DNA of 64,000 nucleotides, taken from the NCBI GenBank assembly GCA_905182985.1, contig CAJJDN010000095.1, positions 143,885 to 207,884 of the forward strand. The letters run 5' to 3'. Below are positions 12,275 through 24,247 of the stretch, piece after piece. Source of the DNA: Paramecium sonneborni (lineage: Eukaryota > Ciliophora > Oligohymenophorea > Peniculida > Parameciidae). How positions within the stretch are numbered: position 1 is the first letter of the stretch; each line of letters begins with the position of its first letter. Made by a program: the position numbers and the translations under genes. The notes beneath the pieces are model-generated. The model did not search any database. It was not told where the DNA came from and saw only the letters and a program-made list of their open reading frames with translations.

Positions 12275-13277
12275 TAATAAGCAATATTTAGTTTTAATAT
12301 TAGTAAGAAATTATTAAATATAATTAAGAATGTTATTCAATGATGAAAATAAATTTTTTATTTTTCTTTTTGGTCACATTGAATTACACACATTTTAAGA
12401 ATATATTTGATAAGTTATAACTAAATTTTTCATGGATTAACAATCTTATTTTGTTAAATATACTCTACAAACTTTTGGTAAGATACACTACAAGCATCTC
12501 CCTTCTATTTGACTGTTTATCTTTAATTTAAAATCGATTTGTTAAAATAAATCGATTCAAAATATTTTTTCAATAATCCATCTCTTTTTAAATTATCCAA
12601 TTCTAATATATAAATATTAGTTTTTCATTTTTTTCAATTTAATTTTTGGTAATTTTGGGTATAAAATAATTACTTTAAGAGTAATTTATGGAAAACTTTA
12701 TGTAATAATAGCATTATCTTGAATTTTAATGGAATTGAAATAATCTCAATTTATTAGAAATTTTTTGACTAAAAAGCAATTTTTTTAAACAAATTTTGAT
12801 TGTTTTAAACAATTAATAAAAATTTTTGATGATTAATCTTCAAATTATCAAAGATTATTTATTCAAATAATATAAATATAAGCTCCATTTTTTTTAAAGT
12901 ATATTTAATAAACAATTTAATTAAGCTCTTTTTATTTAATGGTCTATTGATTAAAAACTAATTTTTATCTTTAATTATCTTGCAGTTATAATTTAGAGTT
13001 TATAAAGAGGCCTTTTAAGAATGCTCTAGCAAAGCAATTTGAAAATTGTTTTACTTATTATTAACAAAATTTCCATAGAAATTTTAGATATAAATCTAAG
13101 TTTTTCTTAAATTTCAAAATTTCACAATCATTCGAAAGAAAAATTTTTCAAGAATCTAAATGTATGCTTACTTAGTATTGAAAGAAATTTTAGCTTTTAT
13201 AAGCTTTAAAGGTAAGAATAGAAATCATAAAAATATTTTCAATTAAAATAAATTTATTAAAACTATTTTAACTTAAC
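12275..13277. other. Long AT-rich spacer, no gene seen
   Basis: About 1 kb between the convergent cofactor B and Myb genes, long for this genome. A 26-codon frame starts at 12433 (MDQQSYFVKYTLQ) but has no partner exon, and no RNA gene or repeat is apparent. It may hold decayed sequence. Confidence 0.45.
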
Positions 13278-14995
13278 TCAACTATCATAAGAAGCATAAT
13301 AAAATCTTGATCTCTTTGTCTTAACTTTTCCTTAATTATTAAGATCATAAGCCCCAGATTAAGATCTTTAATGTTTTCTTTTTGAAATAAGATCAGGACT
13401 ATTCTATTCTGAATCCAAACTCATATTTTTGAACTTTTTTTTTATTGCATCTATAGAATTTACTGAACTCGTTGAACCATTAATTGATGGTGAAACCGAA
13501 ATACAAACCATTTTTTAGACTTTAGGTTCTTTATTCGATGATGAACCGCTATTTTCTTCTTCTTTAATTTAATCAGATACTAATTTATCTGATTTTTAAG
13601 AACTTAAAGTTCCTATTGAATTAGTAGATGTGTTTTGCTAATATGAAAACAAATTACACTTGTATTATTATGATTATTATTACTATTACTATAAAAGAAA
13701 TTATTAGTCTTGATAGAAGTCATGGATCGTTGATTAATATTATTATTGATGTTAAATAAATTTTTATTACATAATTTATTACGAAACAATTTTTTGATGT
13801 TGTGGTATTTATGTGCTTATGCCTTATTATGATTGAGGATATGATTAAGATTGACAATTCAATAATTATTATTGTATATTTATTTATGAAGGGATGTGTT
13901 GAAAAGTGGATAATTATTGTATTAATTAAATATTAGATATTGGTTGCTATTACGAAATTCGAGGAACCTACAAAAATTAATTTAAATAATATTATTAAGG
14001 ATTCTATAGAAGTAAATATTAATTTAGTTATTAGTGAGTTTACTCTTAACTGTAAATATTATTATCTTACTGATTTAAATTAGTTTATTCAACTGGTTTT
14101 AATCTTTTGAGAATTATTTGAATAAGAAACCATGATTATTTATCTAATCCTTGTTTAGAAGCATCTTCAGGTATTTCTTAAATGACTTCCTAAAGTATTT
14201 ATGTAATTTTTCTTTCCTTATTTATTAAACTTTTAAAGCGATTTTTAACCTGATTCTCTGTTCGATTCTTTAATTTCTTTGAAATATTAGACCATTTTGG
14301 CCTTCTACAAGAACATGTTATAATAAATTGTAATCATCAAGTTCTGTCCAAATTCCTCTAAGATAATCACAAATCTTTACTTATTTACTTAAGGATTTAA
14401 ATAATTGTTCCATCTTTCTCTGTATTATTTTGCTTTTCTAAAATAAAGTCCTGATGACTAAATAAACATCTCATATTGAACTTCAAACCATTTAATATTT
14501 TGTTCTTTAGTAATTATATTATACAATAATTATTCCTCCTCAGATGACCAATTTTTATTTGTAGGCATTATGCGTAAATGAGAATACCATTTAAATTAAC
14601 AATTTAATTTATCCTTAAACGCTATGATATTAGAAATATTCTCCCAATCCTATCCTTTCTATTGTAAAATTATTATTATACAAAATCTTCGCTATTTTTC
14701 TAATAAATAAGGCAATATTATTAGATAACCCATATTAAGACCTTCCATTCTTCATCTGTCCAAATTCTTGAACTATGCATTTTCAAAAATTCCCTTAACT
14801 ATTTATAAAAATTGATTACTGTGATTCACAATATTCATAAAAATGAATTATATCATTCAAGCTAATACTCGTTTACTGTATTTTTAAGTCTATTATATTT
14901 TAGAGCTTCTAAATATCCACTAAGGATTTCTCTTCCCCTATACTTTAGATAAATTACGATAGTTTTTGTAAAAATGATAAAGATGTATTATTCAT
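13278..14995 (-). pseudogene. Three-repeat Myb protein gene, apparently frameshifted twice
   Basis: DNA-binding protein of the R1R2R3 Myb type. R1 contains IWTDEEWKVLIW, R2 NWSSEEEQLL...RERWNNYLNP, R3 GIWTELDDYNLLQHVL...PKWSNISKKLKNRTENQVKNRFK. Two 23-nt introns lie in this region. A Gln-rich C-terminal half of about 240 residues follows and ends at TGA 13278. Two single-base losses are needed to join the parts: one in the GGCC at about 14297-14302 inside R3, and one in the T5 run at about 14784-14788, which otherwise stops a 70-codon N-terminal frame (from 14995) just before the inner ATG at 14780. The total spliced length is two bases short of a multiple of three, as this predicts. It is a paralogue of the gene at 20759-22333. 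A decaying copy or two assembly errors are both possible. Confidence 0.72.
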
Positions 14996-16284
14996 TAATA
15001 TTTAATTAATTTATGAAAAGAATCTCACTATTTAAGCATTAATTAGTTTAATCTGATTTCACATCTAAATTTATAGCGCTTGTGATAAAATTTAGACTCA
15101 AATTAAAATTATTCATCCTATAAACTTTATGGTGTAACTACATATTTTAATTAAAGGATTTTTTTCGTGATTTATTTTTATGAAATTTCTTTGTTTTAAG
15201 TATTGCATTTCAATTTTAAAGTAATGTAACATTACCAATTTAAGGATTTAACTTAAGATTTATTTTTCTATCGTTAAATTATCTAGAAAAACTATTTTTC
15301 ATATTCATAAGGGAATATTTCAAATATTGAAAGGCTAATTATAAAAATATAGATTTAATGGTTTTAATTATTCTCAAATTTAAAATTTTTTATATAATTG
15401 CAAAAATTAAAACAAAAAATAGGTGCAACTCTCTGAAAAATTAAAACCCGTTTATGTTCTATTTAAGTGATTAGTTGACATAATCAATTATGAATCCGTA
15501 AACCTCATCTAGTTCTATAAAATGTTAATTAGTTATTAAATATTTAACTTTTTATACTGAATTTAAATTTAGACACTTAACATTTAATATTTCTGTATAA
15601 TAAAAATCAGATAATTTAATTAATATTAATATTATGATATAAATTCAATCAGATTAATTTAGAATGAAATAAGAAAAAGATAAAAATCAACCTTGAAAAG
15701 ATGATAACTTTGAAGTATTTTTTTCTAAATTTTCAAAACAATACAAGTTTTATTATATGTTTTAGAGTTATTTAAATTTTAAAAGAAAGATCAAATTTTA
15801 TTATTTATGTAAGAATTGATATATGAATAAAGGATTCTATTTTAATAATAAAAAAATTAATTTTTTTTTCATTAAAATGAATTGATTTAGAAATTGATCT
15901 AGATATTGAGCAACAACTAGTTGAGTTTTGAAAGAAAATAATTTTAATAAGAATTGAGACTATATTTGAACTAATTCAAAATTCATGAATAAATATTTAG
16001 TAAATATAACATGATTAATTTCTAAATAGTTTGAAGATAATTAAAGGGCTCCTATAATTATTTTTTCCTGTAGCATTTGATATTTAAAGGGCCTTAATAT
16101 TATGGTTGTTTTCTATTCACAAAAATATATTTACCTCTCAAACTTATTTTATAATATTAATATAAATTTTTCCACCCCCGGTCATTTTTTATTAGTATTT
16201 TAAAGGTGAATAAACAAAAAATAATAATTAAAATAAATTGTTTTCAAAAGAATCTCTTTTACTCTAGAAATCGTTATTGCAGCT
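14996..16284. other. Long AT-rich spacer, no gene seen
   Basis: About 1.3 kb between the divergent Myb and bromodomain genes. Short open stretches exist (for example a minus-strand ATG near 15115), but none has the composition or splice pattern of the real genes nearby. No RNA gene or repeat was recognised. Confidence 0.45.
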
Positions 16285-17459
16285 ATGACGACCTTTTGTG
16301 TATAACTAAATTTTAATTTTTGATGCCTAGCAAATCGATGATATTTTTTAAGTCCATTTAACTTCAGATTAAGCAAGAGTGATTGCAAAGAGATTACCTC
16401 CTGGTTTTAGCATTAATTTAAGCAGATAATCAAAAAGAGATGTTAAAGTTTGCTAATAAAATAATAAAATTTTAGAAATTTTAATAGGATATTTCATCAG
16501 ATGAAGAAAATAAAGTCACAAAAAAGACCTATGTAGCACCTTATAGACAAGAAAATACTGACGAAATGAAAAGATGTTTAACATTACTTTAAAAACTAAA
16601 AAAACATTAGTTAGCAGCTCCATTTTTAAGGAAATTAGAAAATGTGAATTATCCTTAAGAATTGGAATATGTTGACTTATAAATTGTTGAATAAAATCTC
16701 AAAAACAGTACTTAACCTACCCAATAATTATTTAGATGAATATCTTACTGCCACGTAATTTTGGGGAGATATTAAAAAAATCTGGTAAATGTCATATGCC
16801 ATGAATAATAAAGGAACTTAATTATATGCAATGACCCAAGAATTAGAATAACATTTTAATGATTTATATAAAGAATTAGACAAACCTTATCCATAAAAAT
16901 AAGTTGTTGAATAACCATTAAAATAAGAAAAGTAAAAAAAGCCACCAATCATGTAATAAAACAATAGTAATACTAATCACAATAATTAACATAATAAGAA
17001 ACCATTGTAAAAACTATAATATTAATATTAGGAAGCAACCAAGTTTAATGGAATAACCTATGAATATGCAAGAAAAAAGAGCTTTAGTATCAAACATTAA
17101 TAGTTTGCCTCCAGAACATCTTCGAGGAGTTTGGGAAATAGTTTCTGATGGACTTAAGATATAAGAACAAAATGATGAATTAGAGTTTGATATTGATACT
17201 TTACCTGTTAAGAAAACAAGATAATTGGAAAAATATGTGAACACAAAACTTGAATATTTAAAAAAACAATAAAATAAGAAAGTAGCAGAAGAAAGCAAAG
17301 CTTAAGAAAAAAATGATAGAATTGTATATATACGTTTAACTATTTTAGGTTCATGCAGCAAATAACACTTTTAGTCATGCTCCATAACCAGTTCCTCAAT
17401 TAAAATAAATTGACACTGGAGACAGTTCATTTAGCAGTGATGCTGAAGAATCTGTTTGA
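16285..17459 (+). CDS. Bromodomain-NET (BET-like) chromatin protein
   Basis: Chromatin reader of 345 residues with five introns (31, 28, 28, 25 and 25 nt) and an exact frame. A single bromodomain lies at about residues 65-165: APFLRKLE, then a divergent ZA loop around NYPQELEYVDLQIVEQNL, then FWGDIKKIWQMSYAMNNKGTQLYAMTQELE, with an Asn in the usual acetyl-lysine position (AMNNKG). A Gln/Lys-rich linker leads to a NET domain: PMNMQEKRALVSNINSLPP...DELEFDIDTLPVKKTRQLEKYV. The tail is SSFSSDAEESV, a likely phosphorylated acidic stretch. Animal BET proteins have two bromodomains; single-bromodomain versions are known in plants and protists. The PMDL motif of the ZA loop is absent, so acetyl-lysine binding may be weak. 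It is convergent with katanin p80, 68 bp away. Confidence 0.88.
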
Positions 17460-17527
17460 GTATTTTTTTATTTTTGTTTTTTGATTTATTTCATGAAGGA
17501 TACAAATAAATTTCATCTGCTTTTTTT

Positions 17528-19325
17528 TCATTCTAATTTATTCAATAATTATGATATTTCAGTTTTTATTTAAGTAGTTAAATTGGCTAAATTAATATCC
17601 TTTCCTTTTTATAATTTACCAAGTTTTGGCAATTTCACCATTTTATCAAAGTGCATCATCAATTTTACATAAATTTTTTCATTTTGTAAATTTTTATCTA
17701 TCGCTTTATTTTATTATTGCTTTTTCTATATACTATATTATTAAATCTTCTAATCAAAATAATTTTAAAATTTACATCTTTTACTGAATTGAAACAAAAT
17801 TTAATTATTTCCAATCCTTTAATAATCTAAAAGGAGTATTTAGAATTTAATAATATATGTATATTTTCCAATAATAAAACAATATCTTAAACTTATAACT
17901 TTTTCTGTTAGTGGTCTTATTTCAAAAAGGAAAAAAAGTCTATAAAAACAGAACAATCATTATAACTATTTTAATGAATAGTATTCTTACTATTAAATTT
18001 TTTGAATACTTTATTTAATCTCATTTTTCTAGTATAATAATATAATGGGCTTTAACTTTGATATTCTTTCATTTAAAATAATTGTTATTTTGCTATGATC
18101 TATAGAAATTTCTTCTATGATTTCTATTTACTTGTATTTATCTTTATTTGTTTAAGAGTAGAGAATTTAAGAAAATTATAGAGACAGATTTTAAGTTGTA
18201 ATAATATCATCAGACTATTAATTGTCATCATCATAACTTTAATCTAAATATTCTTCTGTCTAGGATGGATAAAAGCATTAATCAAATTATATAAGCTAAG
18301 AAAAAGGAATTTTACTATCCGAAATTAATGTTTAATTTTCATCAATTTATTGATTATTTGATTCAAGTTAAAATTTATGAAATCGTAAGATATCTTCTTT
18401 TTCCTCTAAAACTTACACAAAATCATCTTCAAGTTTAATATCTTGTATTTTTGACCAATTAATCTCTATATTATTTAAAGGTAACATTTCAATATTAAAT
18501 AGATTGAGATTATCTTATGATGCACAAATTAAAATTTCTTATTAATAATCAAATGCCATTTTTTGGATTGGATATTAAGTTTATTAAACTTGATTCTACA
18601 ATTAATCAATAAAAATACTTAATTTTATTCATTAATATTCCATAATTTAATTGACTCTTCTCCACTGGTGAATAGCATATTTGTATTTTTTATCAATAAT
18701 AATGAATTTATAGAATCTTGATTGTTAAATAAAGCTGAAAATTAAGAATAATTTCTTAAATCCCATAGACTCACATATTCATCTTGAGAACCGCAAATAA
18801 ATCTAAATGAGTCTTTATCTGTAACAATGTCATTTATTTATTTCTTATGTTATTTGATTTAGGCTATAGGAGTACTTTATCTCAGATCATGAATCATGAT
18901 CAAAGAATCTTAAGATCCACTAATGAAGGTGTTTGCATCAAAATTTGTTAATATTGTAATATTACCTTTATGAGATGCTTATTTTTCTTATTCTAATATG
19001 ATAAATGAATCAAAATTAATACAAGATTATTCCTCTAATGATAAAATTAGAATTTTTCCTTATTTAGTTCCTTATAGTATTAGATTATTTTAATAACTAA
19101 ATTCAACGTAAGTTATCTGAGCATCATTTTTAATAGCCTTATTAATTTTTAATATGAAATACTGCGATTGGTTAAAAGTTTAATGGAGACCATAATAGTA
19201 AATTATTCTGATTCACACTAATGAATTAATTTTAATACGGCGAAAATTTGGAACAACTAATTTGGCTATCATTTTTGTAATTATCTAAATATATTGATTC
19301 AAGTACAGGTAGAATATTGTTTCAT
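17528..19325 (-). CDS. KATNB1: Katanin p80 regulatory subunit
   Basis: WD40 subunit of the microtubule-severing enzyme katanin; it targets and stimulates the p60 ATPase and is needed for ciliary and division microtubules. The model has 558 residues with five introns (22, 25, 23, 25 and 26 nt) and an exact frame. The N-terminal WD40 domain shows HKGNITILTNF...FISGSQDSLIMIHDLR, FICGSQDEYVSLWDLR and FTSGEESIKLWNI. A Gln/Asp-rich linker follows. The last 160 residues match the con80 domain that binds p60: ITIILNERISKLKPIILLYQ, NDCSVFIDFFSFLKQ, ILLNSKYSFQIIKGLEIIKF, ending SQLLNKLE. The con80 match depends on two introns, each of which is needed to avoid an in-frame TGA. Confidence 0.9.
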
Positions 19326-19401
19326 AAATTCTTTTTTAGGATTGACAAAAAATAATTTTAATATTTTTATATTATATAAATCTACTTATTTAAATAAATA
19401 T

Positions 19402-20726
19402 TCATTGGCCAATTTACAATGATTATTTAAGTTGCTCAAATAGTTCTTATTGTTCATTAGTGGATAATTAAGAAACATAACCTAATACTGTGCCTAAAGT
19501 AACTGCTTTTGGTAAAACAATTTAATGCAAATACAAATAAGAAAACATTCCTGTTAAGATTTAGCAATCCATTCTATCAGTAATTCCTCCATGTCCTGGA
19601 ATGGTATCACCAAAATCCTTGATTTTAATTCCTCTTTTAAATCCTGATGCAAAAAAACCGCCAAATGGTGATACAAGACTTGTAAATAAACTAAAAACCA
19701 TGGCATGAATTTAAAAATCGCTAAAATAAATGGAATCATTTCCTAAAATTGAAAATGGTAATTATCTTTAAGTAGTAATAAAAACGCTAGGGATTTCACA
19801 TGTTAAAGAAGCAAATGGAGAAAAAGGAAGTTAATGCTATGGACAAGTTAAATACTAACTACTTTGAAGAAAATAAGCAAACTTTAATTATATGAAGTTA
19901 TTACACAAAAAGAAGCAATTAATGTTGAAAAACAACCTCCTATAAAGCCTTCCCAAGTTTTCTTTGGAGATAGTTCAATAAGTGGAGTCTTACCAAATGA
20001 AACTCCAAATATATATGCAAAAATATCATTTGTTATTACTAATGAACATGGTAAAATAAACCAAACAATACCTATTAATTAATAATAATAATTATTTATA
20101 CCTTCAAAAATATTCATGATCATAACTGAACTTTATGCTACTACAAGTATTAAAGTAATATGTGTCCATCCAAACATTCTAAATTGATATCGATAATAGC
20201 CTTTTTTTAGGGAAAGCGTGAACATCAAAAAACCTGCTACCCATAACATAAATGTTATAATATTATGATAATTCAAAACATATGACAGAATATGCATTCT
20301 AAATGCGTATTCTGATAATTTTGATTAAAATAACTTTCCATAACAAAAGAATGTGGCAATCCCAAAAAAATACCAATTAATTATAGGTGAATATTTCACA
20401 TTCACCTCTTTTTCATAATTTCTTTTCAATCCTAAGATTTCCTTAAATATTCCAATGTTAATCAATAACACTAAACCAATAATGTAAATGTGACCTGCCC
20501 ATAAGACAGCCATAAAGCCTAGAATCATAACAATTGTCCAAATAGTTCTCACTACAAAGTTATTATTCTTAATGATGATCGGAACATTTCTTTCTAGATT
20601 AGGGAGTTTATTTTTAGAAATAGGCTTTTTTTGAGGTCCTCTTCTTCTTACTTGTGTATCAGACATTTCTGAGAAATCGTTATCAGTATTTGATTCCTCT
20701 TATTGAGATTCAACTTTAGATTTCAT
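19402..20726 (-). CDS. CDP-diacylglycerol synthase (phosphatidate cytidylyltransferase)
   Basis: Integral membrane enzyme that makes CDP-diacylglycerol from phosphatidate and CTP, the precursor of phosphatidylinositol and cardiolipin; the eukaryotic type resides in the ER. The model has 433 residues and one 23-nt intron. The N-terminus is hydrophilic ([20 protein letters not shown]), then several membrane segments start at [38 protein letters not shown] and [12 protein letters not shown] are family blocks. The CTP-binding signature [20 protein letters not shown] lies at about 360-380, followed by a final helix. All catalytic Asp and Gly residues are in place. ATG 20726 is chosen because it is the first in frame; ATG 20666 would shorten the tail by 20 residues. 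Confidence 0.95.
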
Positions 20727-20758
20727 TTATGATTAAGAAAATATATTAATAATAAATA

Positions 20759-22333
20759 TCAGCAATCTTTATTTAAACCTGTATCGAACTTTAACAATTC
20801 TTTTTAAATCTTATTTATCTTTTTCGTATTATAAGTTGATTATTATTAAGTAGGTTATTGAAAGGGCATTGTTGCAAAAGGAAATCCAGAATTGCTGAAA
20901 GCTGGGGAATTAAATAATCTTAATAAGCATGGTACATCCTATTAAGGAGCACTCTAATCCAAATTATTTGTAGATTTCATATATTCATCAAAGAGTTGCA
21001 ACTAACCAGAATAATTTTTGTTTCTTATTTCATAAGGAGAAGAAATATTATTTGGACTTTATTCTAATAATATTTCTATCATTTACATATCAAATAATGT
21101 AATGGTGAAAAAGGTAGCATTGGTGAATATACTGGCAATCCCAGCATTAAAGGTTATGATTATTATTACTACAATTATTATTATTATTATTATTATTATT
21201 ATGATTGTTGTTATTACTATTGTTATTATTATTGTAATTAAGATTATTATTATTACAAAAATTATTATTATATTTGAAATTATTCTTATTATTATTCTTG
21301 TTGGTGTTCCTCTTTAATTTCATTCATTATATTATTTTCTATCTACATAAATGGCTAATCATTATTATATAAAACAGTATCTTTGTTATTACTATTATTA
21401 TTATTATTATTATTGATATTATTGTTATTATTGTTGTTGATCGTTTTTCTTACTCTCTTACTAGTCAATGGTACTGGACCTTCATAATCTTTACCTTATA
21501 AGTTGGCCAATAATTTATGAATCGCAATGTCTTCATTATCCAATTGCTAATTCTATGTTCAATTTATACATTCTATCTCCTATAATTGTTCATCATAGAA
21601 TTGTATTAATTTTTTACTTGGTTTTCAGTCCTCCCTTAAATTCTTTTTGATATTAAAGACCACCTTTTTCCTATTTCTTACACTAACAATAATAATTGCA
21701 ATTATTCTGGCTAAGACCATTCAGATCTAATTAACTATCATTATAATACTTTTTTAAGTCTGGATTTAAATAATTATTCCATCTTTCTCGGATCTATTTA
21801 GCATGTCTAACTATTTTTGCTGGATTTGCCCGATTAAAATCAATAGTTATTTGAGTCCAATTCTTATTTTCATTTGGATCTGTAATCAACTTTTGTAAGA
21901 CTTCATCTTCATCAGCATTCCAAGGTGCCATTTTTAAATTAGTTTTAAGCATACTAATCCATTTTAAATTTAACAATTATTCTGTTACTCCTAATACTGA
22001 AGAAAGATATTGCCAATCTTAATCAGACTATGCTATTAATAAAATATACAGGATTGAGATCAGTCTTATTTGTTAATTCAAAATATTTCAATACAGTCCA
22101 AACAAATAGTATTTTATCCTTTCTGTGCCACTTTGTACGATGTTCTTCATTTGTTCGTCTACTTTTATTGTAAACATCTACTTTGAAAACTCCTAGAAAT
22201 AATAATTCAGGATATTTTTGCAAGGTGGAAAGCTTTTCTCATTTATCTTCAGAACTTTCTTTATTTATTTCAATTTAACAGGCCTATCTTTGAAATCACT
22301 AATGTCCTCAAGAAATTAAGAGAAATTAGACAT
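20759..22333 (-). CDS. Three-repeat Myb-type DNA-binding protein with Gln/Asn runs
   Basis: R1R2R3 Myb protein, paralogous to the frameshifted gene at 13278-14995. R1 contains TKWHRKDKILFVWTVLKYF, R2 APWNADEDEVLQKLI...RERWNNYLNPD, R3 SEWSQPEQLQLLLLVQEIGKRWSLISKRIQGRTENQVKNQ. The C-terminal half has long Asn and Gln runs, many encoded by TAA, then a final segment rich in Pro, Phe and Ser. Introns of 22, 23, 17 and 23 nt are clear. A further 23-nt intron near residue 28, starting GTT and ending AAAG, is needed to keep the N-terminus in frame and is less typical; a one-base error there is the alternative. With it the length is exactly divisible by three (488 residues). Likely a nuclear transcription regulator. 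Its 3' end lies 32 bp from the CDP-DAG synthase start. Confidence 0.82.
21140..21300 (-). repeat. Trinucleotide runs coding for glutamine/asparagine tracts
   Basis: Runs of ATT/TTA triplets on the plus strand read as TAA/CAA (Gln) and AAT (Asn) codons in the minus-strand Myb gene; a second run lies at 21385-21445. They keep the frame and are expected to vary in length between strains. Confidence 0.8.
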
Positions 22334-22657
22334 TTTTATTATTAAAATAAATAATTATTCAATCTATTTAATTAAATACCTTTTATCGGTAGCTAATTTT
22401 ATTTTTTATTGTGGAACATGCATGATTAATATTATAGCGCATTAAAAATTAAATAATGAAAAAAATAAAATCTTAATCGAATTCTTGTAAATTAATTAAA
22501 TTTTTATCAAAATATATTTGTTTAACGACATAGACTCAGTTTTTTAAACGAAGATATAATTGTAGTTGTCTACATGAATTTAACAAACATTATTTCATAA
22601 ATCTTTGCTATTTATCAGATACTATTCTTATATAATAATAACATGGACAATAATAAC
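22334..22657. other. Spacer, no gene seen
   Basis: 324 bp between the 3' end of the Grc3-like gene and the start of the Myb gene, both on the minus strand. It presumably contains the Myb promoter. No recognisable motif. Confidence 0.5.
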
Positions 22658-24219
22658 TCAAAATGTTTTTTTATTTACAGTTATCTTATGTTTGAAATCA
22701 CCTATCGCTTCACTTTTATGAGTGATATAAGGTAAATCTATAAGATATTCCAAAGGTTCTCCATTTTGAATACAATCTTTATCCAATAGCTAATATACAT
22801 CCTCAACACTTATCTCTCCCAACTAATCTTATGATATGTTATAAAATTTTGATTTGATAAAATAGTATTAAACTTTATTAAATTCAATTTAAGATATAAC
22901 ATGGACTTTATTATTGATAATATCAATATCTTTAATAAATCCTAATCCTAAAAATGTCCCATCTTGCTCTATTGCTACCAAACTAAATATAAAAACAGAA
23001 GCTATCTCTTCTAAATCATAGTAATTTTTTTTTTCATTTATCACTATAAATTAACATTAATTTGTATCTACAATTTTAATATCTGTTTAAGAACATAATG
23101 TTAAATAATTTAAATTTTGTAAACCAATATCTTAAGCGATTTTTTAAGTTCGATTATTCTTTCTTATTTAAGGGGTTTATTCTTGGATAGTTTAACCATA
23201 AATTTCATAATCAATTTCTTCATGAATGATCTAAAATTATGATTTAAATGTATCAAAATTGCTAATAAAAGATTTTTTAGTTAATTATTCAAATAAATAA
23301 TTTGATTTCTCCTTTATTTTTTTATGATTGTCTCTTGAGAGCAGAATACATTTCTAAGGTTATAAAATATTTATTAATTCTTAGATTATTGTAATTCCAT
23401 AACTTGTTATAAAGCCGGCAGTGTTAATTAATAATGGATAATCTTTTAAAAGTTAAGATTAATTGTAAACATCTAAAGCCTATGCTACTTTATTGAAATA
23501 TAGATCAAAATAATTAAATACCTGAAATTCACCAACAAATCCTTAAAATAATATCTATGGTTTTGCCAGAAATAATGGTAATTCTAATTTCATGAGAGTA
23601 ATAAAACCTGGTAAAATAATGGCTTAACCAAGATCTGTGTCTAATATAAAAACTTAATTTGAATTCATCCATTTATTTGCATATAATTATAAACTTGTAG
23701 ATTTTCCTACTTATTTCTCACCTATGAACATTACACTTCTATCTTAACAATCAAAAAGATCCTATTTTTAATCAGTCAATATATAACCAAAATCACTAAT
23801 TTCATAGTTACCATAAATTAAAAGTGTTAATTCTTTAGGTTAATTTTTTAAAATGAAATTCATAAATTCTAAATAAACTTCTGATTGTAATTGAGAAGAT
23901 TAAAGCTTAGTTAAAAAATCTTCTATTTTTTATGGTACATTATGAGCTATTACTGTGACAAATTCGGTGCTGTTGAATTCATAAATTTATGCTTTTCTTA
24001 CTTCATATAAATCCATTTCTAAATATCCATTAACCACAACAAATTAAAATTTCCCTTTTATGTGAATTTACTAAAATATTTTTATATATATTATACTTCT
24101 TTATGAGTTAGTTTTACAGATATTATCGATTCTTATTCAACTTAAATTACCGATTATTTTCTTATTTTAGTTGGCTTTAATAATCTTTTCTTTTTTTGGA
24201 TTTTTTTAATCGAATTCAT
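22658..24219 (-). CDS. Grc3/Nol9-type polynucleotide 5'-hydroxyl kinase
   Basis: P-loop RNA kinase of the Clp1/Grc3/Nol9 family; Grc3/Nol9 phosphorylates the 5' end made when the ITS2 spacer of pre-rRNA is cut, in the nucleolus. The model has 511 residues and one 26-nt intron. A basic N-terminus (IQKKKRLLKPTKIRKQ) could be a nuclear signal. Then come a beta-rich N-domain (FQFVVVNGYLEM), Walker A GEKQVGKST at 158-166, and VFILDTDLGQ, the Walker B-like Asp block of this family. A C-terminal domain of about 270 residues follows. Length and order fit Grc3 better than Clp1. The start is 28 bp downstream of the EF-hand gene end on the same strand. Confidence 0.82.
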
Positions 24220-24247
24220 AGCAATTTTTTTTAATATATTTTATAAA

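Noticed and set aside
16200..16388. Minus-strand open frame upstream of the bromodomain gene.
   Set aside because: It overlaps the first exon and intron of the bromodomain gene, whose model is exact.
21102..21317. Plus-strand Ile/Val-rich small membrane protein.
   Set aside because: Complement of the trinucleotide Gln/Asn tracts in the Myb gene on the minus strand.
22250..22290. Frameshift in the N-terminus of the intact Myb gene.
   Set aside because: A 23-nt GT...AG intron of normal length gives an exact total length, although its GTT start and AAAG end are unusual; kept as an intron with reservation.
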